Assembly: GCF_041146795.1 (NCBI RefSeq)
Contig: NC_135170.1
Coordinates: 34,716,533 to 34,780,532 of the forward strand
Source of the DNA: Maylandia zebra
Lineage: Eukaryota > Chordata > Actinopteri > Cichliformes > Cichlidae
Length of the DNA stretch: 64,000 nucleotides
Reading direction: 5' to 3'
Both the position numbers and the translations under genes were made by a program. This document shows positions 34,458 through 47,261 of the stretch, one piece after another. A model generated the notes under the pieces. That model made no database searches, was not told where the DNA came from, and was given only the letters and a program-made list of their open reading frames with translations. Positions within the stretch are counted from its first letter, which is position 1, and every line of letters begins with the position of its first letter.

Positions 34458-36843
34458 CTGCTCGGCTGGAGCGCCACAAAGATTCCCAGACAGAGCGGGA
34501 AGACTGAGGCCTGAATCAGCAAACAGGTGTTAGACACACACGGGTTACTGCAGGGATTCTCAAAGGCAGGTTACACCAGGATCAAAATGAACTTCACATC
34601 CTGGAAGTTACACATTCAAATCGAAGAGACGCTTTATGGTTTCACAGTTCATCAACGCTGAGATCTTTGAATTATTTTTTAATTATTTTCATGTTTTTTC
34701 CATGTTGTTTGTCCTGTTTCTGTAAATGTTTGAGTGTTTAACTCTGAGCTGCTCCAGTTTTATTTCCAGCCTGACACAGCTGTGGAGTGAGCACAAAGCA
34801 GGTTCGGTCTTAGGGCTGGAGGTGCAGAAGACGGTCGTACGCCTTCTGCAGATGACGAGTTGCCTTCAAAAGAGGCGTCAACATTTCATGCAGCAGCTGC
34901 GAATTCAAACAGGAGGAGATGGGCCGTCTGCTCGGGACTGTTTTCAGCAGCGGAGTGATCCGTATTTGGTGCTCTCTTTGGTGCTACTTTGCCTCTCGAG
35001 ACTCTTCGTTGGTGCTCTGAGTCATTTTGTGTTCACTCCATCGTTCAAACCTCATGTCAGTCTTCCTCAGAGTGAAGCATCAATCAGTGACCTTCCGGGC
35101 ACCCTCAGCTCCGCCAAAGGTTTTCTTTTAGCAGGGAGTGTGTGCACATGCTCAGTAGTGTCACGGTTACGGCGTCTGATTGGGTGTCAAGAGTGTTGCT
35201 GCAAAAGGAAGTTTGACCAGTTATTATCAAGAAAGGTCAGGGTTGAACCGCTGATGGTCGGGAGGTGGCTGATCACAACTCGAGACGCCTGTTAGAGCCG
35301 TTGCTATCAGGTGATTTTACCTGGAGACGCCACAAAGTTCGTATTAACTGTTAATGAGACCGATGCTCAAAGCTAAGAGACTCTCTGCACTTGTGTTAGT
35401 CTTTTTTCTCTCCCCCATATGTATTGTTGTTGAGCCCCGCTCATGTGAAAATCATGTTCATAATAATTCTGCGAGTCAGAATATGAAGAAAATATATTTT
35501 TGCTCATACTGTGGAGCATTACCTTTCACTATCCGTGCAGCGAGCTCGAGGGATCTCGTAAGATCAAGGATGTTTTCCGTGTGATTCAGCTGCTTGTTAG
35601 CTCAAACACAACGAGACAAAAGTCTCCGAGCTTTCTTTGATCGGGTTAATCAGGAAGTTAATCCTCAGGTTGGGTTAATTTTTGGCATCCAGTGATCATG
35701 AAAACAAGATAATATTAAACAAATGGTTCGTTTTTGCTGCAATGCTCTGTGAAGACTTTTCCTTTGCAGGCGTTTTTCTCTCTTTTGCTGCTTTAGTTCA
35801 GCTCGAGCCGAGACAATGAAAACTGACTCCTAACAACAAGTTTTATGTGGAAGTAAAGGGTTTTGGCTGGATCGTTAAAGGTTCCAGCTTCGTCTGTGTC
35901 GGATCTGAGGGTTTATTGAACCTGTGACTCTGCTGTACTCGTGGGCACACCTCCCCTACAGTTATGTTTTTCTTTAAACTACTGGTGCTAAATGTTTTTA
36001 CTCCTCAGTGCATCTCCTTTCTTACAACAGATCTCCACTGCCAGCTCTCCAACAACGAGAAGCATGTTTAGTTGTCTGTTTCGTTTTTTTAAAGCGACTC
36101 TCTTTTTCCTACAGTGCTGTTTTTACCGTGCTCTGAGCCCAGGACAACAAAAAACACTCGCTGTGCAGTAAAACTGGACAAAAAAGCTCCTCAGAGCTCA
36201 GAGAGGCTTGGAAAGGCCACGTTCCTACTGTTGTAATCTAAAAAAAATTGATAACTATAGGGTTAAACTGTTTATGCAGGTGCTGGTTCCAGTTTCTTTA
36301 AAATAAGAAATTGCTGCTTTATTTTGAAATTATTATAAACTGAATAGTTTAAGTTTTGGACTGATACAAGTTTGGCTGGTCTGTTTTGTGTTTGTTTGTT
36401 TGTTTGTTTGTTTGTTTTCTTTTATTTGATCAATGAAATTGTTTAAAAAGAGAAAAGAAACAAGAAAAGCCACTTATAAAACGAATGGTTCCACAGGGTT
36501 GTGATGTCGCTTTATGGTGTGGCGTTAATGCAATATAAATAATGTTGCTCCAACCAAAAAAAAACATGTTTTGATTAGGAGGGGAAAAAAACACCTGGAA
36601 GTCTAAAGTTGGCTGGAGGAGGTGATGGTGGATGGATCAAATCCAGGCCTTTCACACAGGACGTTTGGGGTTTGAGTCCACCATGATGTGAAAAGTTAGT
36701 ACTGATTTATCACTTTTAGACCAAGCGACACACTCGGAGACTGAAATGAGTATGAAAATGTGCAGTTCCTGTAGCGACCACCAGAGGCTCCTGCAGTGGA
36801 TCAGTCTATGTTAAAATGTCCAACTTTAATTTGTTTAAATAAA
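34458..36843 (+). terminator. SUZ12 3'UTR with candidate polyadenylation signal
   Basis: The sequence downstream of the TGA has no further gene. The first clear AATAAA on the + strand is at 36838-36843 (ttgtttaaataaacatg), implying a 3'UTR of about 2.4 kb, a typical length for SUZ12. A 189-codon ORF at 34726-35295 lies in this 3'UTR and has no recognisable family. The (TTTG)n run near 36390 is a short microsatellite. Confidence 0.4.
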
Positions 36844-36849
36844 CATGTT

Positions 36850-39300
36850 TTCAGCCAGATATAAAAAAATAAATACATTTCTGGATGGTTTCTTCCTTCA
36901 GAAAAACTGCACAGCTTAAAGTGGCCACTCTGACACGTGGGTCAAACCATCTACTTCATGTAGATGATGTCATCTCGCTTTCACATTTAGGCTAATGCTA
37001 CGCAGCTTGGTTAGCACATTTCATATCCATAAAGTTGATACAGCACACAGACATGCATGTCTGTTAATTGGTACTAAGAAACTCTAAAACTGGATGCTTT
37101 TCCTTTTGGATTTTTGTTTATTAGAATTGGACAGGTCCATGTTGAGACAGGCAGCTGTAGATGTTAGCTCCTAGGGTGCACTGTATTCTTGCTAACCAAA
37201 CTAGCTAGCATTAGCTGATAGCTTGGTACACCAGTTTTCATCCAGTCTTTTCACTTCTGGCTCCAAAAATCAACATTGTTGGAGGCCAAACTGTGAAGTC
37301 CAGAATCCAGCAGGTGAAGGCACAGTAACTTCGTCCATCTTTTAGCTTTCTTTACCCCCACGAATCTGCAAAATTGTGACATCACAACAGTGTGACTGGT
37401 CCTGGAGCAACATTAAAATGATGAGGGGACACCATGGCGGCACATGTAGTTACTGAACACGCCCACTACACCTGTTATATATAAATGTAAATATGACTGT
37501 AAAAAAAAAAACCGATAGCTTTGTGATATGTATGTTTTTGAAGCTCAAACACCATCAGTGACATTTTAGTAGGTGTTTTTTAGTTAAAGGACCAAATTGG
37601 GATTCATTTCCTGCAGATTTCTTTACTCTTATGTGTCCTGCGTCATGTGACTCCTGGATCCCTGCTGCCGTCATTACTTTGACATTTAACCTCGAGAACA
37701 CGCCGGGTAAAGATTAGACATGACAGACGAATCGCACCGGGAGCATTTCAGTCTCCACGGGCAATTTTATTTTGAAAATTAAAACCGTGCTCCTGTATAG
37801 ACTGTATATGAATGTTGGCTGCATCTATTGTGGACCCTCTGTGTAGGTTTTTCGCGAAACAACAGGAGTAGTAACTCCTGGAGTTCTTCCATTCTCCTGC
37901 AAGAGGGTCCCCAAAACACTCGAGGGCGCTGCCACAGATTTGTAAATGAAAATATTTCATCACCCCACCCACTAGTAACAGAGTCAGGCAGTCCAGGTGC
38001 TGATGTTTTACCCGTGCCATTTTAGCCTAAATGCAGTACGAGCCTCCAGATGTGGGCAGCTGTGAGGCCATGGGAGCATAACGTCAGACATGATCATTTG
38101 GATGTATTTAGAGCTTATCGATCTTTTTTGTGTTGTTTTAAAAAGCTTTATGCCTGCTGGTGACTGATCCAGCCTGCTGAAATCTGCAGATCTGAAACCT
38201 TGTCTTTGTTCACGAGACCCAGCAGCGTTTTGCACAATACGGGAGGAGCCGTGTCGGCCAAACGAGACTTTTCTTTAACAATAATGTAAAACTAGTTCGA
38301 GTCACAATGGTTTTCTATTAAAAAGGACAATTTTGTAATAATATTGGCATCATGCTCCATTTCTTTCACCAAAGTACACGTCACTCACAGCTCGGTCACA
38401 CTAGGTTCAAAATAGGACAACAGTGACTAAGTGTCGTCGTTTCAGGATTGCACTGATTTCATTTGCTGTCTGAGACTGATTGCAAGTACTTGCTGCGACC
38501 AGCTGATCGCTCAGAGCTGCAACATCCCAAACCTCTGGGTGACTTTTGATCACAAAGAGATTGCACAGGTTGATTGCACGTGGCTCTTCCCTCTCATGTT
38601 GCTGGATTGAGAGCTCTGACTTTAAAGCTGTTGTTTGGTTTTTTTGATAAAGGCTGTTGTGTCTGATCTGGTTCCTTTCATTTATAGACAAATGTTGATT
38701 TATATTTTCTATAAATTATATTATGGCTGGAGCATTCCCCGCATGATTGTTCCAATATAATATTGTACAACTTTTTGCAAAGACAAAAAAATCAAAGCAA
38801 TCTGCATGCTGGGTTTTCAAATCTTCCAAGTATGAACGTTAACTGCTCACACAACAGTTGGTAACTACTTTTACTGCCCTCTCGTGTCTGCAGTGAGGAA
38901 CTACAACACAAATGCAGGCAGCAGCATTTCTAAAATACAGCGACCTATAGAAGTGAAATAAGCTGATCTCGTTGCCATAGTGAAGACTTCAAACACTGAT
39001 CAACACTAAAACGCACACTGATGATCTTGATCATTGATATCTGCCAACTATAATCCAGATGCTGTCCCACATGTGACCTTAGTGACTCCCCACATGAGGT
39101 GAAACATCTTCATGAACAGCTGTCATCCACTCAAGATGGTGAAGATGCACAGACGTCTTTATAGAGGTTTAACAAACTGATGTTGTGGTTCCTGTCGTGA
39201 CCACTGGGGGCAGCACAGATTAGAATACATTTGCCCCTTAAACAGGCAAATTAAACTTGCATTGATGTCATTAATAAGCCAATACATCATATTTTTAAAA
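36850..39300. other. Intergenic stretch between convergent SUZ12 and CRLF3
   Basis: No gene is supported. It contains fragments of dispersed repeats (for example 37797-37860, related to the 33523 MITE end) and a TAGC-rich patch near 37195-37225. Confidence 0.45.
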
Positions 39301-39320
39301 CTGAGAATCACATGATGATC

Positions 39321-39326
39321 TTTATT
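39321..39326 (-). terminator. Candidate polyadenylation signal of CRLF3
   Basis: TTTATT on the + strand reads AATAAA on the minus strand (ttcAATAAAgat), about 2.16 kb downstream of the CRLF3 stop. Another TTTATT occurs at about 40388, so the site is uncertain. Confidence 0.3.
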
Positions 39327-40221
39327 GAACACAATGTGAAGAGACCAGCAGTGAACACACATGCAATACAAAGGTTTGACCAGCAGGTGTCACTGATGTG
39401 ACTTTGACACAAACAGGTTTGTTTCCTCCACCTTCAGACGAAAAATAAAATAAAAGGGTTTTTTGAGGTTGCTGGTTTCCGGACTTTTGTACCATCAACT
39501 GGACCAAATCCAGAGTCCCACAGTTCTCTAAAAACACGAAACACTGTGCTCAGTTCTTCAGAAAAACAGGAGAACATCTGTGAGCAACAAGCTGTCCCGG
39601 CCTGTCTTTGTATCAGCTGATAACAGATTACGCCAGGCGGCTGAAATGTGTCCAGACGTGTAATAAAAGCAAGACAAGTGAGCAGTTGCAGCAGATAAAT
39701 CCTATGACAGTGTGTGTGCAGAACACGTATGTAAAAACAAAAAGCTACGCAGGAAAACTCGCAATGTTAAGACATCTGAAGACATTTTTAAACCACATCA
39801 GGCCCTCTGCTCCACCAGAGTGCAAACATGAGCATGAAAAAAATTGGCAGGGCAGGAAAAACCATGGGGAAACTTCCTGTACATTACCACAGACTTTACT
39901 CCGTTTAGTTGACTGTTTTGTTAAAATGGCTGCCGGTTCGCTACTGAAAGAAATGATAACGGATCATTTGCCGTTTGACGCCCTCCTCCTGCTTTAAATA
40001 CTGTCAGCAAGCTTAAAAGTAACCATGTAACTAAAAAAAATAAAAAAGCAAAAACAGAATGAAACGCTCAGAGCGCCACCTGTCAGCCAGAAATCAGTCA
40101 TCAGCTGTGAAATTGGGACGCATGATTCAGATTTCATTTTAAAGCCTCAGCGTCACATTTTGGATTTCTACATGTTGATCCAGGTCACATAGGTGACCGA
40201 GGTTAGAGTCAAGATCAAATC

Positions 40222-40441
40222 AAAAGTCCCCATAGACTCCCATCTGTACAGCAGAAAGACGTGTTTACAGCCTGCTGTGTGTCAGTTTTTAAGCCTCAAC
40301 AAAATCTAAATGAGTTCAAAAAAATGTTATGAAGGAAAAATTGTGCACTGAGACCAAAACAGCGTCTGTATCAGGCTGTAAACATGTTTATTTCCGCTTT
40401 AAAGTTGCACATTTTTAACATGGGAGTCTATGGGGACTTTT
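40222..40441. repeat. Dispersed repeat with 21-bp perfect inverted termini
   Basis: The sequence at 40222-40242 (aaaagtccccatagactccc + a) is exactly inverted at 40421-40441. It encloses about 180 bp of non-coding sequence containing gtttacagcctg...caggctgtaaac, another inverted pair. This is a stem-forming MITE-like repeat within the presumed CRLF3 3'UTR or downstream region. Confidence 0.75.
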
Positions 40442-41484
40442 GGAGACAACTAGTGGACGTTGGAGGAACTGCAGCTCGTGGCACTTTTTTAGCCCTGATA
40501 ATCATCACTTTCAGCCACTGTAGACGTCTGATTTCATGCAGGACTCTAACCGCAGGCTAACATGTAAAGGTCCTGAAATGGAGCGCTTCACCTCAGATAT
40601 TTCTGTGCTGCAGCCCTGAAGGATCCGATTGGTCAGAGCATTCTGAACGAGCCATTTTTATATGATGCCGACATGTGTGTGGGTTGCTGTTCCCAAACGC
40701 CACGTGGAGGTTTATGGATAAAATCTGATTCCTCAGGACTTTTACTGGTTTTGGTTTTATCCTCCTCTATAACCCGTGAAGTCCAAGTAACCCTAACCTG
40801 TAGTAACCATAGTAACCCTGTGCTATGAAATTATGCGATTTTCTCAGAAGTCAAACGCCAAAAACGACACAGTCCTTTTAATCATGTCCAAACCTCAGGG
40901 TTAGGGGCTCGAGCTACTTCTCATTATCTCTGATGACTTAATAGTGCGTCCACATCAAACAAAGGCTTTGCAGAGGTCATGGCTGCCACTCAGAAATGCA
41001 GGACGAGGTTTCTAAAAGTGAAGGGTAAACCATGTAACGTGATATCAGGGTGAATGCTGTGGGGTTCTGAGCGGCTGCAAAGTGGTTCACCCTCCATTTG
41101 GTGTGAACACATGAGACCTCACTGGGTAAATGTGCAGATGGAGGACGGCTGAGCTCAATCAGTGTTACTCAGAAAGTGAGAGGACTGCAGGAGAGGGGAC
41201 AGTTAGTCCTCAGACTGAAACTCTGTCCACGGCCTCGATTACAAACAGCAGAAACCGTCACTGCAGAACCGAGCCGAAGACAGGAGCTGCAGTTTGTGAC
41301 AAGCAGAAGGAAACGTCGGCAGACGCCGCTGGTTGAAAACTCGCTCCAGCGAGGAAACTCCAGAAGAGAAAGGCTCCTGTTTGAGCTTCAACCCAACAGA
41401 CGTGCGAGCGGCTTTTTTGTGTGTGTGAGGTGAAAAAAAGAGGAGCAGAAATGTTTGGACTGGGACGCCGGAGGAGCTGGCGTC

Positions 41485-44400
41485 TTAAAACACGAGCACC
41501 TTCCAGCCGGAGTGGACGAAGGAGCAGCCGAAGAAGAGGCAGTCCACCGGCTGGTCCACCAGCCAATCGAACACCACCTCGCGGTTCCCCGAGCCGATCG
41601 TCACCCTCAGCTTGAAGTTGCCGCCCTCGCTCGTGTTGTTGTTGCTGATGGGGAACAGGCTCACCACCTCCATGTCAAAGGTGACGGCGGAGCCAACGGT
41701 GACGGCGGGCAGCTGGTTGGTCATCTCTTTCCCGTTGACGAAAACGGCACCTGAGGAGAAGAAGTTTGAGAGAATTCAACATTTGTTATTTATCATAAAA
41801 AAGAATCGAAGCTGAACTTTAGTTAAATTGAAGTTTGAAGTTTAATTTTCAAGCATCTCGTTTAAATGCTTCCCACAGAGGAATTCTACACTTCAGGAGG
41901 TTTTTCCACTCTCCTGTTTTCAGCTTCGGTGATTTTGCTTTAAGTCTCTTTGTCTCCTCGTCTCCGACGATGCTCTGCTCTTTGCTTCTGCATCAACACG
42001 TCAGCACCACAGAAACAGTCTGAGTTGATTTGCCTGAAACTCGTCTCCAGACTGTTTCTTCATCTTTGCAGCATCACCAGTTCTTCTTCTTCGACATCTG
42101 GTGGGGTTCTTTTTAATTTAATTTTGGCTCCACCTTTCAGTGAGTGGCTTCAAACATTATACATCCCATAACTGGGAATAAATTAAATTATGGTCCATAC
42201 TCACAATCCTGCCCGGAAATCTAATCCCTATAATGGCTCCATCTCCCACCAGGAGGGAAACCATTGATCTAAAACATGGCGTCCACACAGAAAGCCTCAT
42301 CAAGAGCAACCTTTCAAAGTATCAGAGCATCAGAACTTGAAGGAAATGACTTTTCAGATCTGATCAACAGAAATTAGAGACTTCAAGAGCAGTTTTTGGA
42401 ATAATGGAATCTAAACAGTCTGCAGCCTGTTTTTATACTTCAATGAAGCTTAAAGTGCCGCTGTAGGAAAACAGTAGCGTGGTGGTTAGACCCTGTGGAT
42501 CCGCCATCTGATAGTGACTCCTCCCATTTTAAAGCCTCGACTTTAAACATTGTGTTTAAATGTGTCTAAACAAGAACAATTTGCACTGGCCTCATCATTT
42601 ATTTACAGTCTTTGAAAAGGACCCATTAGAAATGAATCCGCCACTGAAAATAGTCCCTGACAAGTGCACTATTGTCTCTGGTGTAATTCAGTTTTGTTTG
42701 TATTTCACCGATTCACAACTGCAGTCGCCTCAAGGTGCTTGGATTAATACAGAGAAATCCCAACAATCAAACGACCCCCTTTGAGAAAGCACTTGGCGAC
42801 TGTGGGAAGGAAAAACTCCCCTTTAACAGGAAGAAACCGGCTGGGGGTGAGAGCCTTTCTTATCTGCCAAAAAACAAACATTTTCAAGGAGACTAACGAC
42901 TTTCAGGCTCGAATCCTCAGCTGTGAGCCACGCAGACTCGCCCTGTACAAGCTGAGTTTTTCAAGTCTATCTGAGGCGGCATACCATTGGTGGAAATGCA
43001 GACAGCCTGGTCCCGCTGTAGTGACTCCTCCTCACTCTCGCTGTCTATGCACACGCCCAGACTGTCCCTCCGATCCATCTGACCCGCTGCAGAGATCCTG
43101 CACAGACACACAAAAACACGCCGTTAGCATCTAACTGTGGATTTACATATGATCTGTACGTGACGTCCAGGAGAGAAATGGAAAGATCTCCATCTTTAAA
43201 GCTTTGTTGTGGGCGTACTTGAACGTGAGCGTCTGGCCGCAGAAGTAGGTGGGCGCTTTGGAGTAGAGGACAGGGCAGCGCGATTGGGAGGAGTCATTGC
43301 GCAAAGCGATGTTCTTCCTGCTGCTCAGGATGTAGCCCTCGGTCCCTGAACGCCACTCTGGAAGATAAAACAAACACACAGCGTTCGTTAGCGGACCTGA
43401 TCTGCTTCAGTTTAAACTTTCAGGTTTCTATATATTAACACGGCTCCATACTGCAGTGGAGACAGAGACGGTCTCTGCTGATAGTACAGAAACACAGAGG
43501 TCATGCTGATGTTTCCATTAGATGCTGCCTTCCTGTTAGAGGTGCACTGATTGGCTAGTGACTGCATGAGAAGGCTGCAGCGAGTCCTGCGCACATAAAT
43601 GCTTACAGGCCTGTGATGATGTCACGGTTCCTGCAAACAATTACCAACGCGACTGCATTCACAGCTCTGTTATTTCAGCTGCAACCCGGGAGGCGTTAAA
43701 GGGTCTGAGAGTTAAAAACAGAATGAAAACTGGCAAATATTTTAGAGAAAGTTCACAAACACGAGACAGAGGTCCTTGAAGGACGATAGAGTAATAATAT
43801 TATTGCTTTAAAGTTATCTGTAGCCAACAGGAGGTGAAATCTCTGTTTCTTACTGGAGCATCTGATTTTAGTGGCTTAAAAGCCTGGAAGGCTTTTGGGA
43901 AGAGATGCAGGTCTTTGATTTGCTTTAGTAACTCAGACACGAGTGAACTTCACCGTTTGCTGCTACAGGGTTTCCCTCTCTCGGATGTCTCCACCTACCG
44001 TGCGGTGCCAGCGTGGTGTAGCCCGTCTGCGGGATGCTCCAGGGGCTCCACTCGGTGCGACCCTCCCCGCGGGCGCAGACCCTGAACAAATAATCCGTGT
44101 GAGGGTCCAAGTGGAGAACCAGGAACTCCGATTCCCGCCCGATGTAGGCGTCCTCATACTGGCTTCCCCCACTGCCGGAGCGCCGGTACTGCAGCCGATA
44201 ATCTGCAGCCGCGAAGTCCTCGTCCACCTGAAGCACAAACGATAATGTCCAGTTTTAATTAAGATGCAGAATAATGTACTTCCTCATTTCACCAAGTTTT
44301 ACATTGTAACAACAAATGTCCATATTTGAGCTGCGATTCCTCGGCACAAACTTAAAGGAACACGTGTGTTTCCACCAGAGACTAAATTAACTTCATGATT

Positions 44401-47194
44401 TTATCCATACAAACAGACGTGCTCGAAGGATTTTGGTGCAGAGAAGACTTCACTGCAGAGGCTGACACTCAGGTGAAGTTTAAATGCTGTGAAAACTCAA
44501 ACTTAAAGGACTTCTCTGAACTTCTGGAGTCCATTTATGATCAAGAAATGTCAGTAGTAAGTTCAAAGAGCCCTTAATTACACTGGCAGTTTAACCTCCT
44601 CATTACACCGACCTTAACTTTCACTGTTTGAGTCGAGTAGTCTGGTTTTCGTCCACAACATTAAAAGTCACACCACTACGAGCGTTTTACAGAGCGAGTG
44701 AGCAGCCTGCCTGGGAACTTTTATTTTGAAAGCTGACTGGATCTTCCTACCCACCTCTGTGTGGTGCGATGGGACTTTAAACAATAGGCTCAGCATTATC
44801 TCAGATCGTGGGCTTGATAAGGTCTTTTGTTACGCTCTGCAAACTCCAACAAGCTTCCTGCTCAGTCTCTTCACCTGGAAAAGCACCGTGTGTGTCCCGT
44901 TTACCCCTGCTGACCTTACACCAGCGAACCAGGATGCTGCCTGGTCTCTCCTGCAGCTCCTCTATCTGGACGGGCGGGTGGGAGGAGACGGCGCCGTGGC
45001 GAGCCACCCGGTCCCTCAGCAGGCTCAGCAGGGAGTCATCAAACTGGGCTGAGACACACGGCACGTCCACCAACGCTGGAACCTCTGGCAGGCTGGAAAA
45101 CACGCACACAGTTCTAAACAGCAGCTGATTAACTTTTTCCTTTAAACACCTGCAGCGAAACACCTTCGCCCGTATCACCTGTCCAGCTGGATGTGCATGG
45201 CCTTCTTCGTGAAGCTGCCCAGTTTGTCCTCCTTTTCTCCAAGACCACATCGCAGAGCTGCTTCTCCTGCAGAGAATAAGCATGGATCATCTTTCTGGGC
45301 TTGCTTTTGCTCTGAATAATTGTGAAAACTGTGGTGGCTGTAAATCATCGTCTCTCCTTCTTGAAAATAATAGTTTGCAGCTGTGTTCGTGGCAGCGTTT
45401 GTGCGACCCACCCTCTCTCAGCAGCTCGTCGGCCTGGCCCACGCCGTGCTCGATCAGGCTCTGACAGTCGTCCAACGGCTTGATGCTGTCGGCCTCGATG
45501 GTGTCGACCTCGGTCAGGAGGTTAGCCAGCCGCTCCGCCAGCAGTCGAGTAGCCGCCGCCTGCAGCTCGGCAAAGTGCTTCCGGAGGGTCTCGCGGGCCT
45601 GACCCGAGCTGCCTCGAATCTGAGCCACCAATCAAAGAGGAAGAAGGTAAAAACAGGTGAGGACGCGACTCCGAGAGAGAACGACATAACCGAGTGTTTC
45701 TGTCATCAGACGTCTCCTCGTTAGCTTTATTGGTGCTAATTGTTGCTGTTTTGTGTTTTCTTTTGTCTTTGCTCGTTTCAGCTCCTGAACAGATTTTAGC
45801 CAAAGAGTGAGCTCTGAAATAAACATAAAGGGGCTGCGTGAAGGGAAAATATAACATTTAAAGGCAGTGTGGCAGATCGTCAGCACACTAATTGTAACAT
45901 AAGCTGAAAAATAACAACAATAATAATGCAAATTCAAAAGTACCAAATTTCGACCTGCCAGTGTCGTCTGAGCGCTCAGTCTCAAGACCATCAAGGAAAA
46001 AATGAGTTCATCTGGAATCTGATGTGAAAACACGTTTCTAAAAGTCGGGTCGGGGTCGTGTTTCCCACTGAGGAGCATCTTCTCTCCTTCAACATCTGTA
46101 AACATCTGTGAGCTGAGCAGCTGCTGCACTGTTGGGAGACAAATGCCTGATGGAGGATTGTCGCTGCTCAGCAGTCCTGGCTCTTCTTTGTCCTGTTGTG
46201 GGTTCGTGAAGCTCCAGATGAGCTCATCCGGTGAAAGGTCGCACAGACGGTGATTTCTGGAAGTGTTTTTGAGCCCGTGCACTCGTTTCCATCCCAGAAT
46301 CGTGCCTGTTTTTAATGCAGCGCTGCCTGAGTGCCTGAAGATCACGGGTACCTGCCTCATCTCAGAGCCTTTTGATGAGATTATACTGAGTTGGTTGTAG
46401 AAACGTTTACTTTGCCCGTCTCCAGCAGCCACAGAGACCCACAGTCTGTGCTGAGATGCACAAATCATCACCTTCTGTATTTATTTACGGTGCACACAGC
46501 GTCCCAGCTGTTGTGGGGTTGTACTTTAAGCGCTTATAAATCAGGAAACATTCAGAGTATAAAGGTAAAGTTCTGCAGGGCTTCATCACACGTACTGAAG
46601 TTATTATACATTAAAAACACAGTCGGTTGATTCTGGGGTTTCGTTTGGGAGGAACCGATAGAGTTTCATTGAATGACCAGCCACAGTTACGCCGCAGTTA
46701 GCGCTATGACAGGTTACACCTCACACAGAGGCGGTGCGGACCGTCTGCACACACCAGCAGCTCATCAGGAAGCTGACTTACTCGTCATCTGCAGCGGCGG
46801 AGGTCATGTTTCAGTTCCTCTTTGCAGAACACACAGAGTGAGATTTCACAATGAGTACACGGAGAGCGACGGCAGGAAACGGAAGGCTGATTGACAACTG
46901 CTGCACTGATAAAGCAGGGACTGTATGACGACGGAAAGCCGCTCTGCCAGAGTACACTCGGATCTTTTTGTGTGTGTGAGCAGTTCTCCAGCAGAGGCAT
47001 CATATCCTGAGGATTATCAGCTGGACACAGATGAGCAATTATCAATATTTTGGGATTTGAAAAGTAAAATAAGACTAAAGATATGATCCAAACACGAGGC
47101 AGGACAGAAATAGTTTTCCTCTTACAAGAAGAGAGATGCTGCAGTGATAGCATTGTCTCAGATCTCAAACACACACTTTGGTATCCCTTATTCG

Positions 47195-47261
<67 letters not shown>

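Noticed and set aside
34726-35295. 189-codon ORF as a separate gene
   Set aside because: It lies in the SUZ12 3'UTR, has no recognisable domain, no splice or promoter context, and its composition is not gene-like.
41258-41815. ORFs on the + strand and a 102-codon minus frame around the last CRLF3 exon
   Set aside because: They are other-frame shadows of CRLF3 exon 8 and its 3' flank.
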